Assembly: GCA_005776735.1 (NCBI GenBank) | Contig: SXOM01000335.1 | Span: forward strand, 1-12,393 | Source: Pseudomonadota bacterium | GTDB taxonomy: Bacteria; Myxococcota_A; UBA796; SXON01 | Direction of reading: 5' to 3' | Length of the DNA: 12,393 nt | Part shown: positions 1 to 8,425 of the stretch, piece by piece | Numbering within the stretch: the first letter of the stretch is position 1 | Layout of the letters: each line of letters starts with the position of its first letter | The notes under the pieces: generated by a model | Seen by the model: the letters and a program-made list of their open reading frames with translations, nothing else | Database searches by the model: none | Told to the model about the DNA's origin: nothing | Made by a program: the position numbers and the translations under genes

Positions 1-253
1 AACCGTCGCCCCGAGCGGCGCCGCTCGCCGAGCAGCCCGCGATTCGCGGCGTTCGCCCGTTGAGCGGCGCTTCTCGCCGCGCAACCTTCGCCCCGAGCGG
101 CGCCGCTCGCCGCGCAATCGTCGCCCCGAGCGGCGCCGGGGGGCGACAGAACTCCGATCTCTGGGGTGCTGCACTCGCCAAGCAACCCGCGATTCGCGGC
201 CTTCGCCCGTGGCGCGGCGCCCCTCCCCGCGCAACCACGGCCCCAAGCGGCGC
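1..253. repeat. imperfect repeat array with palindromic core
   Basis: Two kinds of repeat overlap here. A roughly 80-bp block starting at 24 recurs at 174 with an exact 150-bp offset (both copies carry CCGCGATTCGCGG at 37-49 and 187-199, and GCAACC at 81 and 231). A shorter unit beginning TCGCCCCGAGCGGCGCCG occurs at 6, 88 and 121. The palindrome CGAGCGGCGCCGCTCG is perfect at 12-27 and 94-109, and only its first half remains at 127. All reading frames across it give Ala/Arg/Pro-rich low-complexity peptide, so it is not coding. It may be a dispersed intergenic repeat of REP or MITE type; the array may extend beyond the left edge of the window. The remaining stretch 254-398 shows no clear promoter or other feature. 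Confidence 0.7.
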
Positions 254-398
254 GGGGGCGCCGTCGCAGACCCGCCACTGCAGGTTCGCACGGCGCAGCG
301 CGATGCGCGGCGGCCTCGGAGTCGACAGCGGACGGTCGCGGCGCATCGCCCACGCGACCCTGCCCCTCGTCGGCACGGTCCTTGCTTCCCAGCTTGCC

Positions 399-983
<585 letters not shown>

Positions 984-998
984 GGATACGAGGTCCGC

Positions 999-2222
999 AT
1001 GCCTGATCGTTCGCTCCTCGTCGCGCTCTCCGCCCTGGCGGTGGGCACCCTCGCCGGCGCCAGCCCCGCCGTGGCCGGCGCCCATCGCGTCGCCGACGTG
1101 GTCCTCACCGTGGGCACCACCACCGGCGGCGCCTGCAACGCGCAGGACGAGTCCACCTGCGAGCTGGTGCGCATCCAGGTCGAGCTCGGCGCCACCCCGA
1201 CGGTGCGCTCGTTCGCCACGTTGGTCGGAAAGGACGAGGTCGGGGCATCCGGCTCGGTGCCGGTCGAACCTGCGGTGTCGCCCGACGGCGCGCGCCTCGC
1301 GTGGCTCGAGCGCACCGGAAAGTCCTGGCAACTCTGGGCGCGCGCCCTCAAGGACGACCGCCCGCACCTGATGGTGAAGTCCGGCCCGCCGAAGGAGGGG
1401 GGCGCCGGGTACAAGCCGGAGTGGCCCGCGTGGCTCGACGCGGACACCCTGCTCTTCGACGCGAAGACCGCCGACGACGGCGACGTCGAGCTCAAGACCA
1501 TCTTCTCGATGGAGGTCGGCAACCTCGCGAGCCCCGGCACGCCGCAGCGCCGGTTCGGCGCCGGCGTCGACAGCAGCACCGGCCTGCAAGACGTCAACGT
1601 CCGCGCCACCGCCGGCGGCGTCGAGGCGGTCACGTTCGGGCCCACCTCGGGCGGCAAGTTCTCGCTGGACGTGCGCACCCTCGACGGCCTCGGTCGTGTC
1701 GGCGCCACCTCGCCGATCGTGGTCCCCCGCGGGGTCAACCGGGCCGGGAAGGAGCTCGAGGCCTGCCACCACCCCGCGTGGAGCCCGAGCGGGGCCAGCA
1801 TCGTCTGCCAGGCGCACCGCCCCTCGGAGACCGTCGACGGCATGGAGACCAAGGTGCTCTACCGGTACGCACGCGACGCGGCGGGGGGGTTTGCCAGCGC
1901 GGGTGTCGCCTTCACGCCGGTCTCGCCCACCGCCGCCGGGCTCGATGCCGCCGCGCTCCTCGGGCCTGCCGCGGGCTGCAAGACCCTCACCTACAAGTAC
2001 GCCGAGTACTGCCGCAGCGACGACTGGCTCGTCACCACCCTGTACTGTTCGCAGGGCGCCGCCGGCAGCGGCCGCGGCGCGGTCGTCGGGGCATCCCGGG
2101 TGCTCCTCGTCGAGGCCGCCACGTCCCGCTACGTCGACGTCACGCGCCTCGTGGAGCAGCAGCGCGGGCTGAAGGTGGGCGGACTGTCCAGCTTCACCGG
2201 AACGTGTCGAGGGATGGAGTAG
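999..2222 (+). CDS. secreted TolB-like beta-propeller (PD40) protein
   Basis: Protein of 407 residues. Residues 1 to about 28 form a signal peptide (charged MPDR, hydrophobic core, SPAVAGA cleavage region) with no lipobox, so export to the periplasm or outside is likely. Two PD40/WD40-like blade motifs are visible: PAVSPDGARLAWLER near residue 91 and HPAWSPSGASIVC near 258, as in TolB-type propellers. Six to eight cysteines, several in the C-terminal third (AGCKT, EYCRS, LYCSQ, GTCRG), suggest disulfides. The ATG at 999 has GAGG at 990-993, five bases upstream. It follows the lipoprotein gene by 15 nt and is probably its operon partner. PD40 propellers usually bind proteins or ligands; no catalytic motif is seen and the partner is unknown. 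TolB itself is less likely because the N-terminal TolB domain is not evident. Confidence 0.75.
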   Translation: MPDRSLLVALSALAVGTLAGASPAVAGAHRVADVVLTVGTTTGGACNAQDESTCELVRIQVELGATPTVRSFATLVGKDEVGASGSVPVEPAVSPDGARLAWLERTGKSWQLWARALKDDRPHLMVKSGPPKEGGAGYKPEWPAWLDADTLLFDAKTADDGDVELKTIFSMEVGNLASPGTPQRRFGAGVDSSTGLQDVNVRATAGGVEAVTFGPTSGGKFSLDVRTLDGLGRVGATSPIVVPRGVNRAGKELEACHHPAWSPSGASIVCQAHRPSETVDGMETKVLYRYARDAAGGFASAGVAFTPVSPTAAGLDAAALLGPAAGCKTLTYKYAEYCRSDDWLVTTLYCSQGAAGSGRGAVVGASRVLLVEAATSRYVDVTRLVEQQRGLKVGGLSSFTGTCRGME

Positions 2223-2223
2223 G

Positions 2224-2272
2224 GCGAGCCGCCGCGACCGTCCCGAAGGGTTCCCAGGCCGCCGCGGCTCGC
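2224..2272. terminator. hairpin between convergent genes, candidate bidirectional terminator
   Basis: Arms GCGAGCCGC (2224-2232) and GCGGCTCGC (2264-2272) pair perfectly over 9 bp, and a further 3 bp pair after one mismatch. The hairpin fills the 59-bp gap between the plus-strand stop at 2222 and the minus-strand stop at 2282, so it could end transcription from both sides. There is no T-tract on either side, so it is not a canonical intrinsic terminator. Confidence 0.5.
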
Positions 2273-2281
2273 GCGCCGGGC

Positions 2282-4012
2282 CTACGCCCGCCGGCGGCGC
2301 AAGATCGCGACCGCCGCGAGCGCGCCGCCCGCCACGACCGGAGCGCCCCCCGTGCCGTCGCAGGCCCCACACTCTTCGGGCAGCTCCGTCGGGAGCTCCC
2401 CCGCCGGGTCCTTGCCGGAGCCGGTGTCGTCGCTCCCCGTGTCGTCGCCGCCGGTGTCGTCGCTCCCCGTGTCGCCGCCGGTGTCGTCGCCGCCGGTGTC
2501 GTCGTCGGCGAGCCAGTCCTCGACGATCCCGATGGTGTCCTCGGTCGTGTAGCGCTCGCCGAAGGCGATCATCCACGCATCGTCGTCATCCGCCGCGCCG
2601 GCATCGATCAAGAGCTCGCCCGTGATCGGCGACGCGTACAAGAGGTCCAGGTGCGAGAGGTTGGCGACGTGCACCGCGTGCACCGTCGCGCCCCGGCCCG
2701 TGAGCCGGTCGGTGTCGGTGGCGCTCTCCACGAAGACCAGCCCGTCGCTCTCGCCGGAGACCTCGCCGAGCATCAGGTCGCTCGAAGCGAGGCCCTGCAC
2801 CTCCTCCTCGGTGATGCCGACGGTCACCAGGCCGTCGCCGATCGCGGCCGCCACGATGTCGGCCCACGTGTCGTAGGTGGCCTGCCCCATCTCGGCCCAC
2901 GTGTCGCCGAAGACGGTGGCGGCGTAGTCGTTGTAGCCGTTGGGCATCACCGGGTTGTTGCCCGCGAGCACGTAGATCTCGATGTCGGGGTCGACACCCG
3001 CGTCGGCCAGCGCGTCGAACATGCCCCCGCCCGCTTCGACCACGGCGTCGATGCCGTCGGAGTGGCTGTAGTAGCCGTACCCGCCCTCGTAGGTGGTGTA
3101 CCAGTCCTGCTGCATCGCATAGGCGCCGAGCGACGGCGTCTCGCCGGGGAGGGCGGGGGCCTGGCGCCGATAGAGTTGGCGCTGCCCCGGAAACAGGTCG
3201 CCGCCTTCGGGCAGGAAGTCCTGCTCGGCGAGGTCGGTCGACACATACGGGCTCGCGGTGGTGTACGGGTAGTAGGTGCTCCACGAGCTCGGCGAGAACG
3301 CCTCCTCGGCGTCGAGCGACAGGTAGTTGCCGTTCGGCCAGCGAAACGCGGTGTCGATGCCCCCGAGCGGCGTGGCGATGAGCACCAGGCGCCGCACGTC
3401 GTCGCGGTAGCGGGTACCGACGGCTTCGTAGGTCGCGTCCGGCCACGCCGCGCCCGCGTGGTTGGAGGTGTAGACCGCGGCGGCGACACCGCCCTTGCTG
3501 TGCGCGACCAGGTCGACCACCGCGGCGCCCGTGCGCGCCTTGATGCGGGCGATGGCGTCGGCGATCTGCTCGGCCTGCTCGAACACGTCCCCGTGCGGGT
3601 GCGCGAAGGTGAGCGCGTACACCGGCCGGCCGAGCAGGTCCTCGTGCCAGGCCATCGTGATGAAGCCGCGCGAGCCGTTGTCGGCGGCGCCGGGGACGAA
3701 GAGGATCGGCGTACCCTGGGCGATGGCCGCGCTCGGGCCCACGTGCAACAGGAACGACGAGCTGTGCGGCCGCGAACCTCCGAAACACGTGGCGATGTAC
3801 GGAGCCCAGCTCGCCGCGAGGGGCCACTCGGTGACGCCGTTGTACTCGCCCCGGCCGAACAGGGTCCGGTCCGGGTCGACGTGGCGCTCGATGGCGCTCC
3901 ACAAGCGTACGCTCCCTTCGAGGTCCTCGACCTCCACCCCGGTGAAGGTCTCGTCGGGGGTGGTCGGGTCGTAGCCGGAGGTGGCCCATGCGGCGGCGAT
4001 GAGGAACATCAT
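2282..4012 (-). CDS. secreted lipase-like alpha/beta hydrolase with MYXO-CTERM-like tail
   Basis: Protein of 576 residues, last gene of the operon. A complete hydrolase set is visible: PILFVPG near 102-107 (oxyanion region), nucleophile Ser172 in AHSKGG, Asp423 in SDGLV and His454 in LSHLD, the pattern of secreted bacterial triacylglycerol lipases. Residues about 503-534 are an acidic DDTGGDDTG linker. The C-terminus has Cys548 and Cys551, a hydrophobic stretch at about 557-571 and four arginines, matching the architecture of a MYXO-CTERM sorting signal. The N-terminus MMFLIAAAWA looks like a short signal peptide lacking a basic start. The start is the ATG at 4012, which overlaps the upstream stop by 4 nt (ATGA); the next codon is also ATG. 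A lipase or esterase on the cell surface is the best reading; the true substrate (lipid, polyester or other ester) cannot be told from sequence. Confidence 0.82.
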   Translation of the reverse strand: MMFLIAAAWATSGYDPTTPDETFTGVEVEDLEGSVRLWSAIERHVDPDRTLFGRGEYNGVTEWPLAASWAPYIATCFGGSRPHSSSFLLHVGPSAAIAQGTPILFVPGAADNGSRGFITMAWHEDLLGRPVYALTFAHPHGDVFEQAEQIADAIARIKARTGAAVVDLVAHSKGGVAAAVYTSNHAGAAWPDATYEAVGTRYRDDVRRLVLIATPLGGIDTAFRWPNGNYLSLDAEEAFSPSSWSTYYPYTTASPYVSTDLAEQDFLPEGGDLFPGQRQLYRRQAPALPGETPSLGAYAMQQDWYTTYEGGYGYYSHSDGIDAVVEAGGGMFDALADAGVDPDIEIYVLAGNNPVMPNGYNDYAATVFGDTWAEMGQATYDTWADIVAAAIGDGLVTVGITEEEVQGLASSDLMLGEVSGESDGLVFVESATDTDRLTGRGATVHAVHVANLSHLDLLYASPITGELLIDAGAADDDDAWMIAFGERYTTEDTIGIVEDWLADDDTGGDDTGGDTGSDDTGGDDTGSDDTGSGKDPAGELPTELPEECGACDGTGGAPVVAGGALAAVAILRRRRA

Positions 4013-4932
4013 GGGACGAACTCCGAGACGGCGGCGTTGAACGCCCGCGGGGCGTCGTGGTGCACGGTATGCCCCGCGCCCTCGATCATCACCAGGCGCG
4101 AATGGGGAATGAGGCGGTGACCCCGCTCGGCGATGGTCCGGGTCGTGCCCCCGGTGAACACCGGGTTGGGGATCATCTTGTCGTCGGTGCCATACACCAG
4201 CAGCGTGGGGACCGCGATGGCCGCCGCGCGTTCGCCCACCGGGTGGTCGACCATGCCGGCGATGCTCCGCGCAACCGCGACGCTGGTGCCCGCGAAACGG
4301 GGCGACTGACCCAGGCGCACGCGCTCCTGGATCATGCGCTCGACACCCTGGTCCATGCGGTTGAAGACCATCGTCTGAAAGTTGGCGCGGACCTGCTCCT
4401 CGGAGGACTCCATCGCGCGCGACTCGGTCCAGAAGTCCTTCATGAACCGCGCCGTGCCGGCGCTGAAGGTCTCGAAGCCTGCGGACGCGCTGAGCACCAG
4501 GCGCTCGGCGCGCTCGGGGTGGCGCAGCGCCACCTCCATCACGATCTGCCCGCCCATGCTGTGCCCCACGAGCGTCGCGCGCTCGACGCCGACCGCGAAC
4601 ATCCAGTCCGCGACCACGTCGGCGTACCACGGGGGCGTACACGGGGCGTCGGGGCGGCCGCTCGCGCCGTAGCCGGGGAGGTCGAGCGCGAGCACGCGGT
4701 GGGTCTTGGCCAGCTCCTCGATCTGGTACTCCCAGAACCCCATCGACGAGCTCAGGCCGTGCACGAAGACGATGGGGGTGCCCTCGCCGCCGCTGTCGAT
4801 GAAGGCGATGTCGAGCTCGCCGACCTGCGTGTGCTGGACGGGGAGCGGCGCCCACAGGTCTTCCGGTTCGAGGGGACCGAGCTGCGCGTAGCGGGGGAAA
4901 CAGCCGGCGAGGAGGAGGAGCGCCTGAATCAT
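4009..4932 (-). CDS. alpha/beta hydrolase lipoprotein
   Basis: Protein of 307 residues. The ATG at 4932 overlaps the upstream stop by 4 nt (ATGA) and yields a lipoprotein signal peptide MIQALLLLAG with lipobox LAGC and lipidated Cys11; the open frame extends 13 codons further upstream, inside the preceding gene. The rest is a compact alpha/beta-hydrolase fold: oxyanion motif VHGL (57-60), nucleophile Ser125 in GHSMGG, acid Asp251 in GTDDKMIP, and His288 in GAGH. The cap region (about 150-235) is helical and Met-rich. Lipidation places it on the inner or outer membrane, facing the periplasm or outside. Family members include esterases, lipases and C-C hydrolases, so the substrate is open. Next to a second hydrolase and an acyl-CoA ligase, an ester or lipid substrate is plausible. 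Confidence 0.85.
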   Translation of the reverse strand: MIQALLLLAGCFPRYAQLGPLEPEDLWAPLPVQHTQVGELDIAFIDSGGEGTPIVFVHGLSSSMGFWEYQIEELAKTHRVLALDLPGYGASGRPDAPCTPPWYADVVADWMFAVGVERATLVGHSMGGQIVMEVALRHPERAERLVLSASAGFETFSAGTARFMKDFWTESRAMESSEEQVRANFQTMVFNRMDQGVERMIQERVRLGQSPRFAGTSVAVARSIAGMVDHPVGERAAAIAVPTLLVYGTDDKMIPNPVFTGGTTRTIAERGHRLIPHSRLVMIEGAGHTVHHDAPRAFNAAVSEFVP

Positions 4933-6428
4933 CCGAGCACCAGCCAGTCGAAGGAGACCAGGACCGTCCACGGCGCGACGGGGAGGTCGGTGCCGACCAC
5001 CCCGGCGCCGATCAAGGAGAGGGTGCCGAGCGTGAACGGGCGGCCCGACAACTTCAGGTTCACCTCGGTCCCCAGCGGATCGCCGCGCGTGGTGCGGGCG
5101 TAGCCGCCCCCCACCGTGACGTTGGCCCGCTCGGGCACCACGTCGAAGCCGACCGACGCCGTTGCCGCCACCAGGCCGGCGCCGCCGGCGGACACGTCGG
5201 GGACCACCGACACCGCCCGGTTGACGGCTCCGGTGTCAGGAAAGAGCAGGAAGCATCCGTGTGTCGCATAGATGGCGCCCACCACGCCCCACGCGTTGGC
5301 GGTGAGTACACCGCCGTAGGTGCCGTCCCCGTCGGTGTCGCCGCTCGACGCCAACAGCTCCACGCGCGCGACCGAGCCGCTCCCGCGGGCATACCGCCAG
5401 CGCCCCTCGACGTCGACGAGGCCGCCGAGCACGTCGATGTCCGGCTTGCCGGCAACGTAGATGCGCCCCACGTTGGCCACGACCACCGCGTGCACGCCCA
5501 CCGGGCCGAGGTCGAGGGCGGGGTTGTAGCCACCGTCGAGCGCCCCCCAGAACAGGTCGGTGTCGACCTCGGGGGCGACCGTGTCGTCGGCGTCTCGGAA
5601 GTCCAGGCGCGGGCCGCCTTGCAGCTCCGACAACGCGCTCGAGGGTCCCGATCCGGCGATGCCGGCAGCGCCGCCGGCACGGTCGCGCAAGAACCACCCG
5701 TGCACGCCGAGCCGCGTGGCGTAGGCCGGGGCGAACTGCACGTCGCCCACGAAGAGCGAGACGTCGTCGCCCTCGGCGAACGCCTGTTCGTAGAGCGTGA
5801 ACACCCCGGCGCGGTAGCGCGCCACCTCGCCGGAGGGCGCCCCGAAGCGCCCGTAGGCCGCCACGCCGGCGGCTTCGCTCCCGAAGAACATCAGCCGGCC
5901 GCCCGAGCGCGTCAGGTCGTCCAGCCGGCTGGTCGCCGGGTCGTTCACGCCGTCGCCCACGAACTGTAGGCCGGCCACCACCGTGTGACCGGGCACGACC
6001 TGGACGCGGGCATCGAGGCGGCGGGTCTGCAGGTTCACCTGGTCCGCGCCGAACGCCGCGCCGGTGTTGCCGCCGGTGGCGTAGCTCTGGTCGCCCCAGG
6101 CAAAGTCGATCTCGAACGCCGCGTCGAGCGCCACCCGCCCGTCCAGGAGCGCCGGCGTGTACGTGAAGAATGCGGCCAGGCGCTCTTCGGTGAAGGCACC
6201 CTCCACCGCGTCGGTGGTGGTCGAGTTGGTGCCCCCGAGCTCCCCGACCACCTGGCCGTTGACCAGGGGGTTGGTCGTCACCACGTCGGTGAGCACGCCC
6301 CGCGCGGTGAACGCGCCGAGGAAGCGCAGCTCGTCCGGCGCCGCCGCCGCCGGAACCGCGTCGACCGCGCGTGCTTCGGCAGGGAGCGCGGCGTCGTCGG
6401 CGAACGCGAAGGCCGAGAAGAGGAGCAT
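4929..6428 (-). CDS. putative outer-membrane beta-barrel (porin-like) protein
   Basis: Protein of 499 residues. It starts with a short signal peptide (MLLFSAFAFA, cleavage near ADD) followed by an Ala/Pro/Asp-rich segment to about residue 32. After that come many alternating Gly/aromatic amphipathic strands (for example LRFLGAFTARGVL, RVALDAAFEIDFAWGD, VTVGGGYARTT), and the protein ends in a strand-like VLVSFDWLVLG. This is typical of outer-membrane barrels, though the terminal residue is Gly, not Phe. I could not assign it to FadL, OprP or another named porin family. The ATG at 6428 abuts the previous stop exactly (TAG then ATG), indicating translational coupling. Its position between a lipoprotein and a hydrolase lipoprotein suggests an envelope complex or uptake channel; that role is inference. 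Confidence 0.6.
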   Translation of the reverse strand: MLLFSAFAFADDAALPAEARAVDAVPAAAAPDELRFLGAFTARGVLTDVVTTNPLVNGQVVGELGGTNSTTTDAVEGAFTEERLAAFFTYTPALLDGRVALDAAFEIDFAWGDQSYATGGNTGAAFGADQVNLQTRRLDARVQVVPGHTVVAGLQFVGDGVNDPATSRLDDLTRSGGRLMFFGSEAAGVAAYGRFGAPSGEVARYRAGVFTLYEQAFAEGDDVSLFVGDVQFAPAYATRLGVHGWFLRDRAGGAAGIAGSGPSSALSELQGGPRLDFRDADDTVAPEVDTDLFWGALDGGYNPALDLGPVGVHAVVVANVGRIYVAGKPDIDVLGGLVDVEGRWRYARGSGSVARVELLASSGDTDGDGTYGGVLTANAWGVVGAIYATHGCFLLFPDTGAVNRAVSVVPDVSAGGAGLVAATASVGFDVVPERANVTVGGGYARTTRGDPLGTEVNLKLSGRPFTLGTLSLIGAGVVGTDLPVAPWTVLVSFDWLVLG

Positions 6429-6965
6429 CTACTGCCGCCGGTAGGTCTGGACGTTGACACCCGCTTCGAGCTGCGGTCCGGACGAGGACCCGAAGCCGGC
6501 GGCCGGCGTCGGGGGCGTGTAGCCGTAGCTCGGGGTCACGATCACCACCTCGTAGGTGAGGACGTCCCCCTCGACCGCGAAGATGCCCTGCGAGGTCGCA
6601 TTGCTCGGCGAGGTCTGCACCAGCTCGATGGTGCCCGGATCGGTGCCCACGTCGGTGGTGTAGGTGCCCACGAACTCGGTGGTGCCGCCGCTGGTGTCGG
6701 TGGCGACGACCACGTAGTTCTGGTCGGCCGCGAAGTCCGCGGTGATGCGGGTGTAGTACGGCGCGAGCAGCTCGCTCAGATCGCCGCCGGTGGACAACCA
6801 CGCGCCCACCAGCCCCGCCTCCGTTTCGGTGTCGGTGTCCGTGTCGGTGTCCGCGTCCGTGTCGGTGTCGGTGTCCGCGTCGGTGTCCGCGTCGGAGGAG
6901 TAGCTCCCCTCCCCGTCCACGTCGTCGGGCAGGCAGGCGGCGAGAAAAAGGACGAAGAACTTCAC
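6429..6965 (-). CDS. lipoprotein with Asp-Thr repeat linker, possible lipocalin-like domain
   Basis: Protein of 178 residues. The start is the GTG at 6965, overlapping the acyl-CoA synthetase stop by 4 nt (GTGA); GGAGG at 6977-6973, seven bases upstream, supports it. Residues 1-11 form a lipoprotein signal (KFFVLFLAAC, Cys11). Residues about 25-48 are an Asp-Thr-Asp-Ala low-complexity linker encoded by a degenerate GACACC/GACGCG array near 6820-6895. The rest (51-178) is a small beta-rich domain starting GLVGAW, with strands such as ITADF, YVVVATDT, TTEFVGTYTTD and GTIELVQT. The G-x-W start and length recall lipocalin-like domains, which bind lipids, but this is a weak match by eye. The protein is probably surface- or periplasm-facing. 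Confidence 0.7.
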   Translation of the reverse strand: MKFFVLFLAACLPDDVDGEGSYSSDADTDADTDTDTDADTDTDTDTETEAGLVGAWLSTGGDLSELLAPYYTRITADFAADQNYVVVATDTSGGTTEFVGTYTTDVGTDPGTIELVQTSPSNATSQGIFAVEGDVLTYEVVIVTPSYGYTPPTPAAGFGSSSGPQLEAGVNVQTYRRQ

Positions 6966-8425
6966 GACGACACCTCCGCGACGGCCTGCGCACGCAAGCC
7001 GACCCGATCCAGTTTGCCCGACGCCGTCTTCGGCAGCTCGGGGACCACGCGCACTACCTTGGGGACCTTGAACTTCGCCAGTCGGCCCGCCAGCCCTTCG
7101 AGCACGTCGGCGGGCGACAACGCGGCCCCCGGCTGCGCTTCGACCCAGGCAAAGCCGACTTCGCCCCAGCGTGCGTCGGGCACGCCGACGACCGCGACCT
7201 GCGCGACCCCCGGGACCGCGAAGATCGCCGCCTCGACCTCGGGCGGGTACACGTTCTCCCCGCCGGAGATGTACATCTCCTTGATGCGGCCACGCACGTA
7301 GTAGAACCCGTCCGCGTCGCGGCTGAGCAGGTCGCCGGTGCGGAACCAGCCGTCGCCCATCGCCTTCTCGGTCGCGGCCGCGTCGTCGAGGTACCCCCCA
7401 CACACCGCGGGCCCACCGAGCCAGAGCTCGCCGGGCTCGTCCACCCCGCACGCGGTACCGTCCGGGCGGACCAGGCGCGCGGCCACGTGGGGGATCGGCA
7501 TCCCGACCGACCCCGACTTGCGCTCGATGTCGGCGGGCGGCAACGAGAAGCAGTTGGGCCCCACCTCGGTCAGCCCGAACCCCTGGCGCAGCGGGATGCG
7601 CCGCTCGCGGTACCGGACCAACAGCGGCATCGGCAGCGCCGCACCGCCGACGAGCGCGTCGCGGACGCTCGAGAGGTCGGTCGCGTCGAAGGCCGGGTGA
7701 TCGGCCAACATCTGGAAGATGGTCGGCACGCCCATGAGGAGCGAGACCCGCTCGGCGGCCAGGAGCCGCAAGGCCTCGCCCGCGTCGAACCCGCGGGTCA
7801 GGACCACCCGCCCGCCGCGCCACAAGACGGGGCTGGTGAGGCTGTTGAGCCCGCCGGTGTGGAAGAGCGGCGTGAACGTGAGCGTGCTGTCGTGGTCGAC
7901 GAGGTCGCACGCCAGTTGTGTGTTCACCGCGTTCCAGTGGAGCTGCTGGTGCGTCAGGAGCGCACCCTTCGGGCGCCCCGTGGACCCCGAGGTGTACATC
8001 AACACCCAGGGGTCGCCGAGCCGGCTGCCCGGGCCCTCCCATGCGTCGGCGCCCGCGTCGTGCTGCAACGCAACACCCGGTACCCGCCCCGCGAACTCGG
8101 GGTCGACGAAGACCACCTTCGGCGCCGCGTGGCCGACCTGCCAGGCCAGCTCCGGATCGGCGAGCCGCCAGTTCATCGGGAAGAAGGTGGCGCCGATCTC
8201 GGCGCAGGCGAACATCAGGAGCAGGTGCTCGGCGCAGTTGGGGGCCAAAAGCGCGACGCGGTCCCCCGGCTGTACGCCTTCGGACCGCAGGCGGCCCGCC
8301 CACCGGAGCGTGTCGTGGTGCAGCGCCGCCCAGTCCCACCGCCGGCCGGTCGCGACGTCGAAAAACGCCTCCGCGCCCGGCCGGAAGCGGGCGTGCATCT
8401 CGGTCCAGTTGCTCGTGGCCTTCAC
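6962..8425 (-). CDS. acyl-CoA synthetase (long/medium-chain fatty-acid CoA ligase family)
   Basis: Protein of 487 residues that would convert a carboxylic acid, CoA and ATP to acyl-CoA, AMP and PPi in the cytoplasm. It is a full-length class I adenylate-forming enzyme: P-loop-like YTSGSTGRPKG (144-154), FGLTE (283-287), RTGD with Asp365, the hinge region GRIKEMYISGGEN (379-391), and catalytic Lys471 in PKTASGK. The sequence is typical of fatty-acyl or short/medium-chain ligases; chain length cannot be read. The start is the GTG at 8425, in a 4-nt GTGA overlap with the upstream phaC stop, with GAGGTGG at 8436-8430 as ribosome site. In a PHA operon it could activate free fatty or hydroxy acids for beta-oxidation or polymerisation; this link is inference from context. 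Confidence 0.92.
   Translation of the reverse strand: MKATSNWTEMHARFRPGAEAFFDVATGRRWDWAALHHDTLRWAGRLRSEGVQPGDRVALLAPNCAEHLLLMFACAEIGATFFPMNWRLADPELAWQVGHAAPKVVFVDPEFAGRVPGVALQHDAGADAWEGPGSRLGDPWVLMYTSGSTGRPKGALLTHQQLHWNAVNTQLACDLVDHDSTLTFTPLFHTGGLNSLTSPVLWRGGRVVLTRGFDAGEALRLLAAERVSLLMGVPTIFQMLADHPAFDATDLSSVRDALVGGAALPMPLLVRYRERRIPLRQGFGLTEVGPNCFSLPPADIERKSGSVGMPIPHVAARLVRPDGTACGVDEPGELWLGGPAVCGGYLDDAAATEKAMGDGWFRTGDLLSRDADGFYYVRGRIKEMYISGGENVYPPEVEAAIFAVPGVAQVAVVGVPDARWGEVGFAWVEAQPGAALSPADVLEGLAGRLAKFKVPKVVRVVPELPKTASGKLDRVGLRAQAVAEVSS

Noticed and set aside
60..398. Upstream extension of the first lipoprotein gene
   Set aside because: It reads through the palindromic repeat array, giving Ala/Arg/Pro-rich peptide, and would bury the lipoprotein signal peptide internally.
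1301..4120. 939-codon open frame on the plus strand
   Set aside because: It crosses the end of the propeller gene and runs antisense to the lipase and hydrolase genes. Its protein is Arg/His/Val-rich without domains, as expected for a shadow frame in GC-rich DNA.
4012..4855. N-terminal extension of the lipase frame
   Set aside because: It overlaps the hydrolase lipoprotein gene in another frame and is Arg/Pro-rich; the 4-nt ATGA junction gives a better start.
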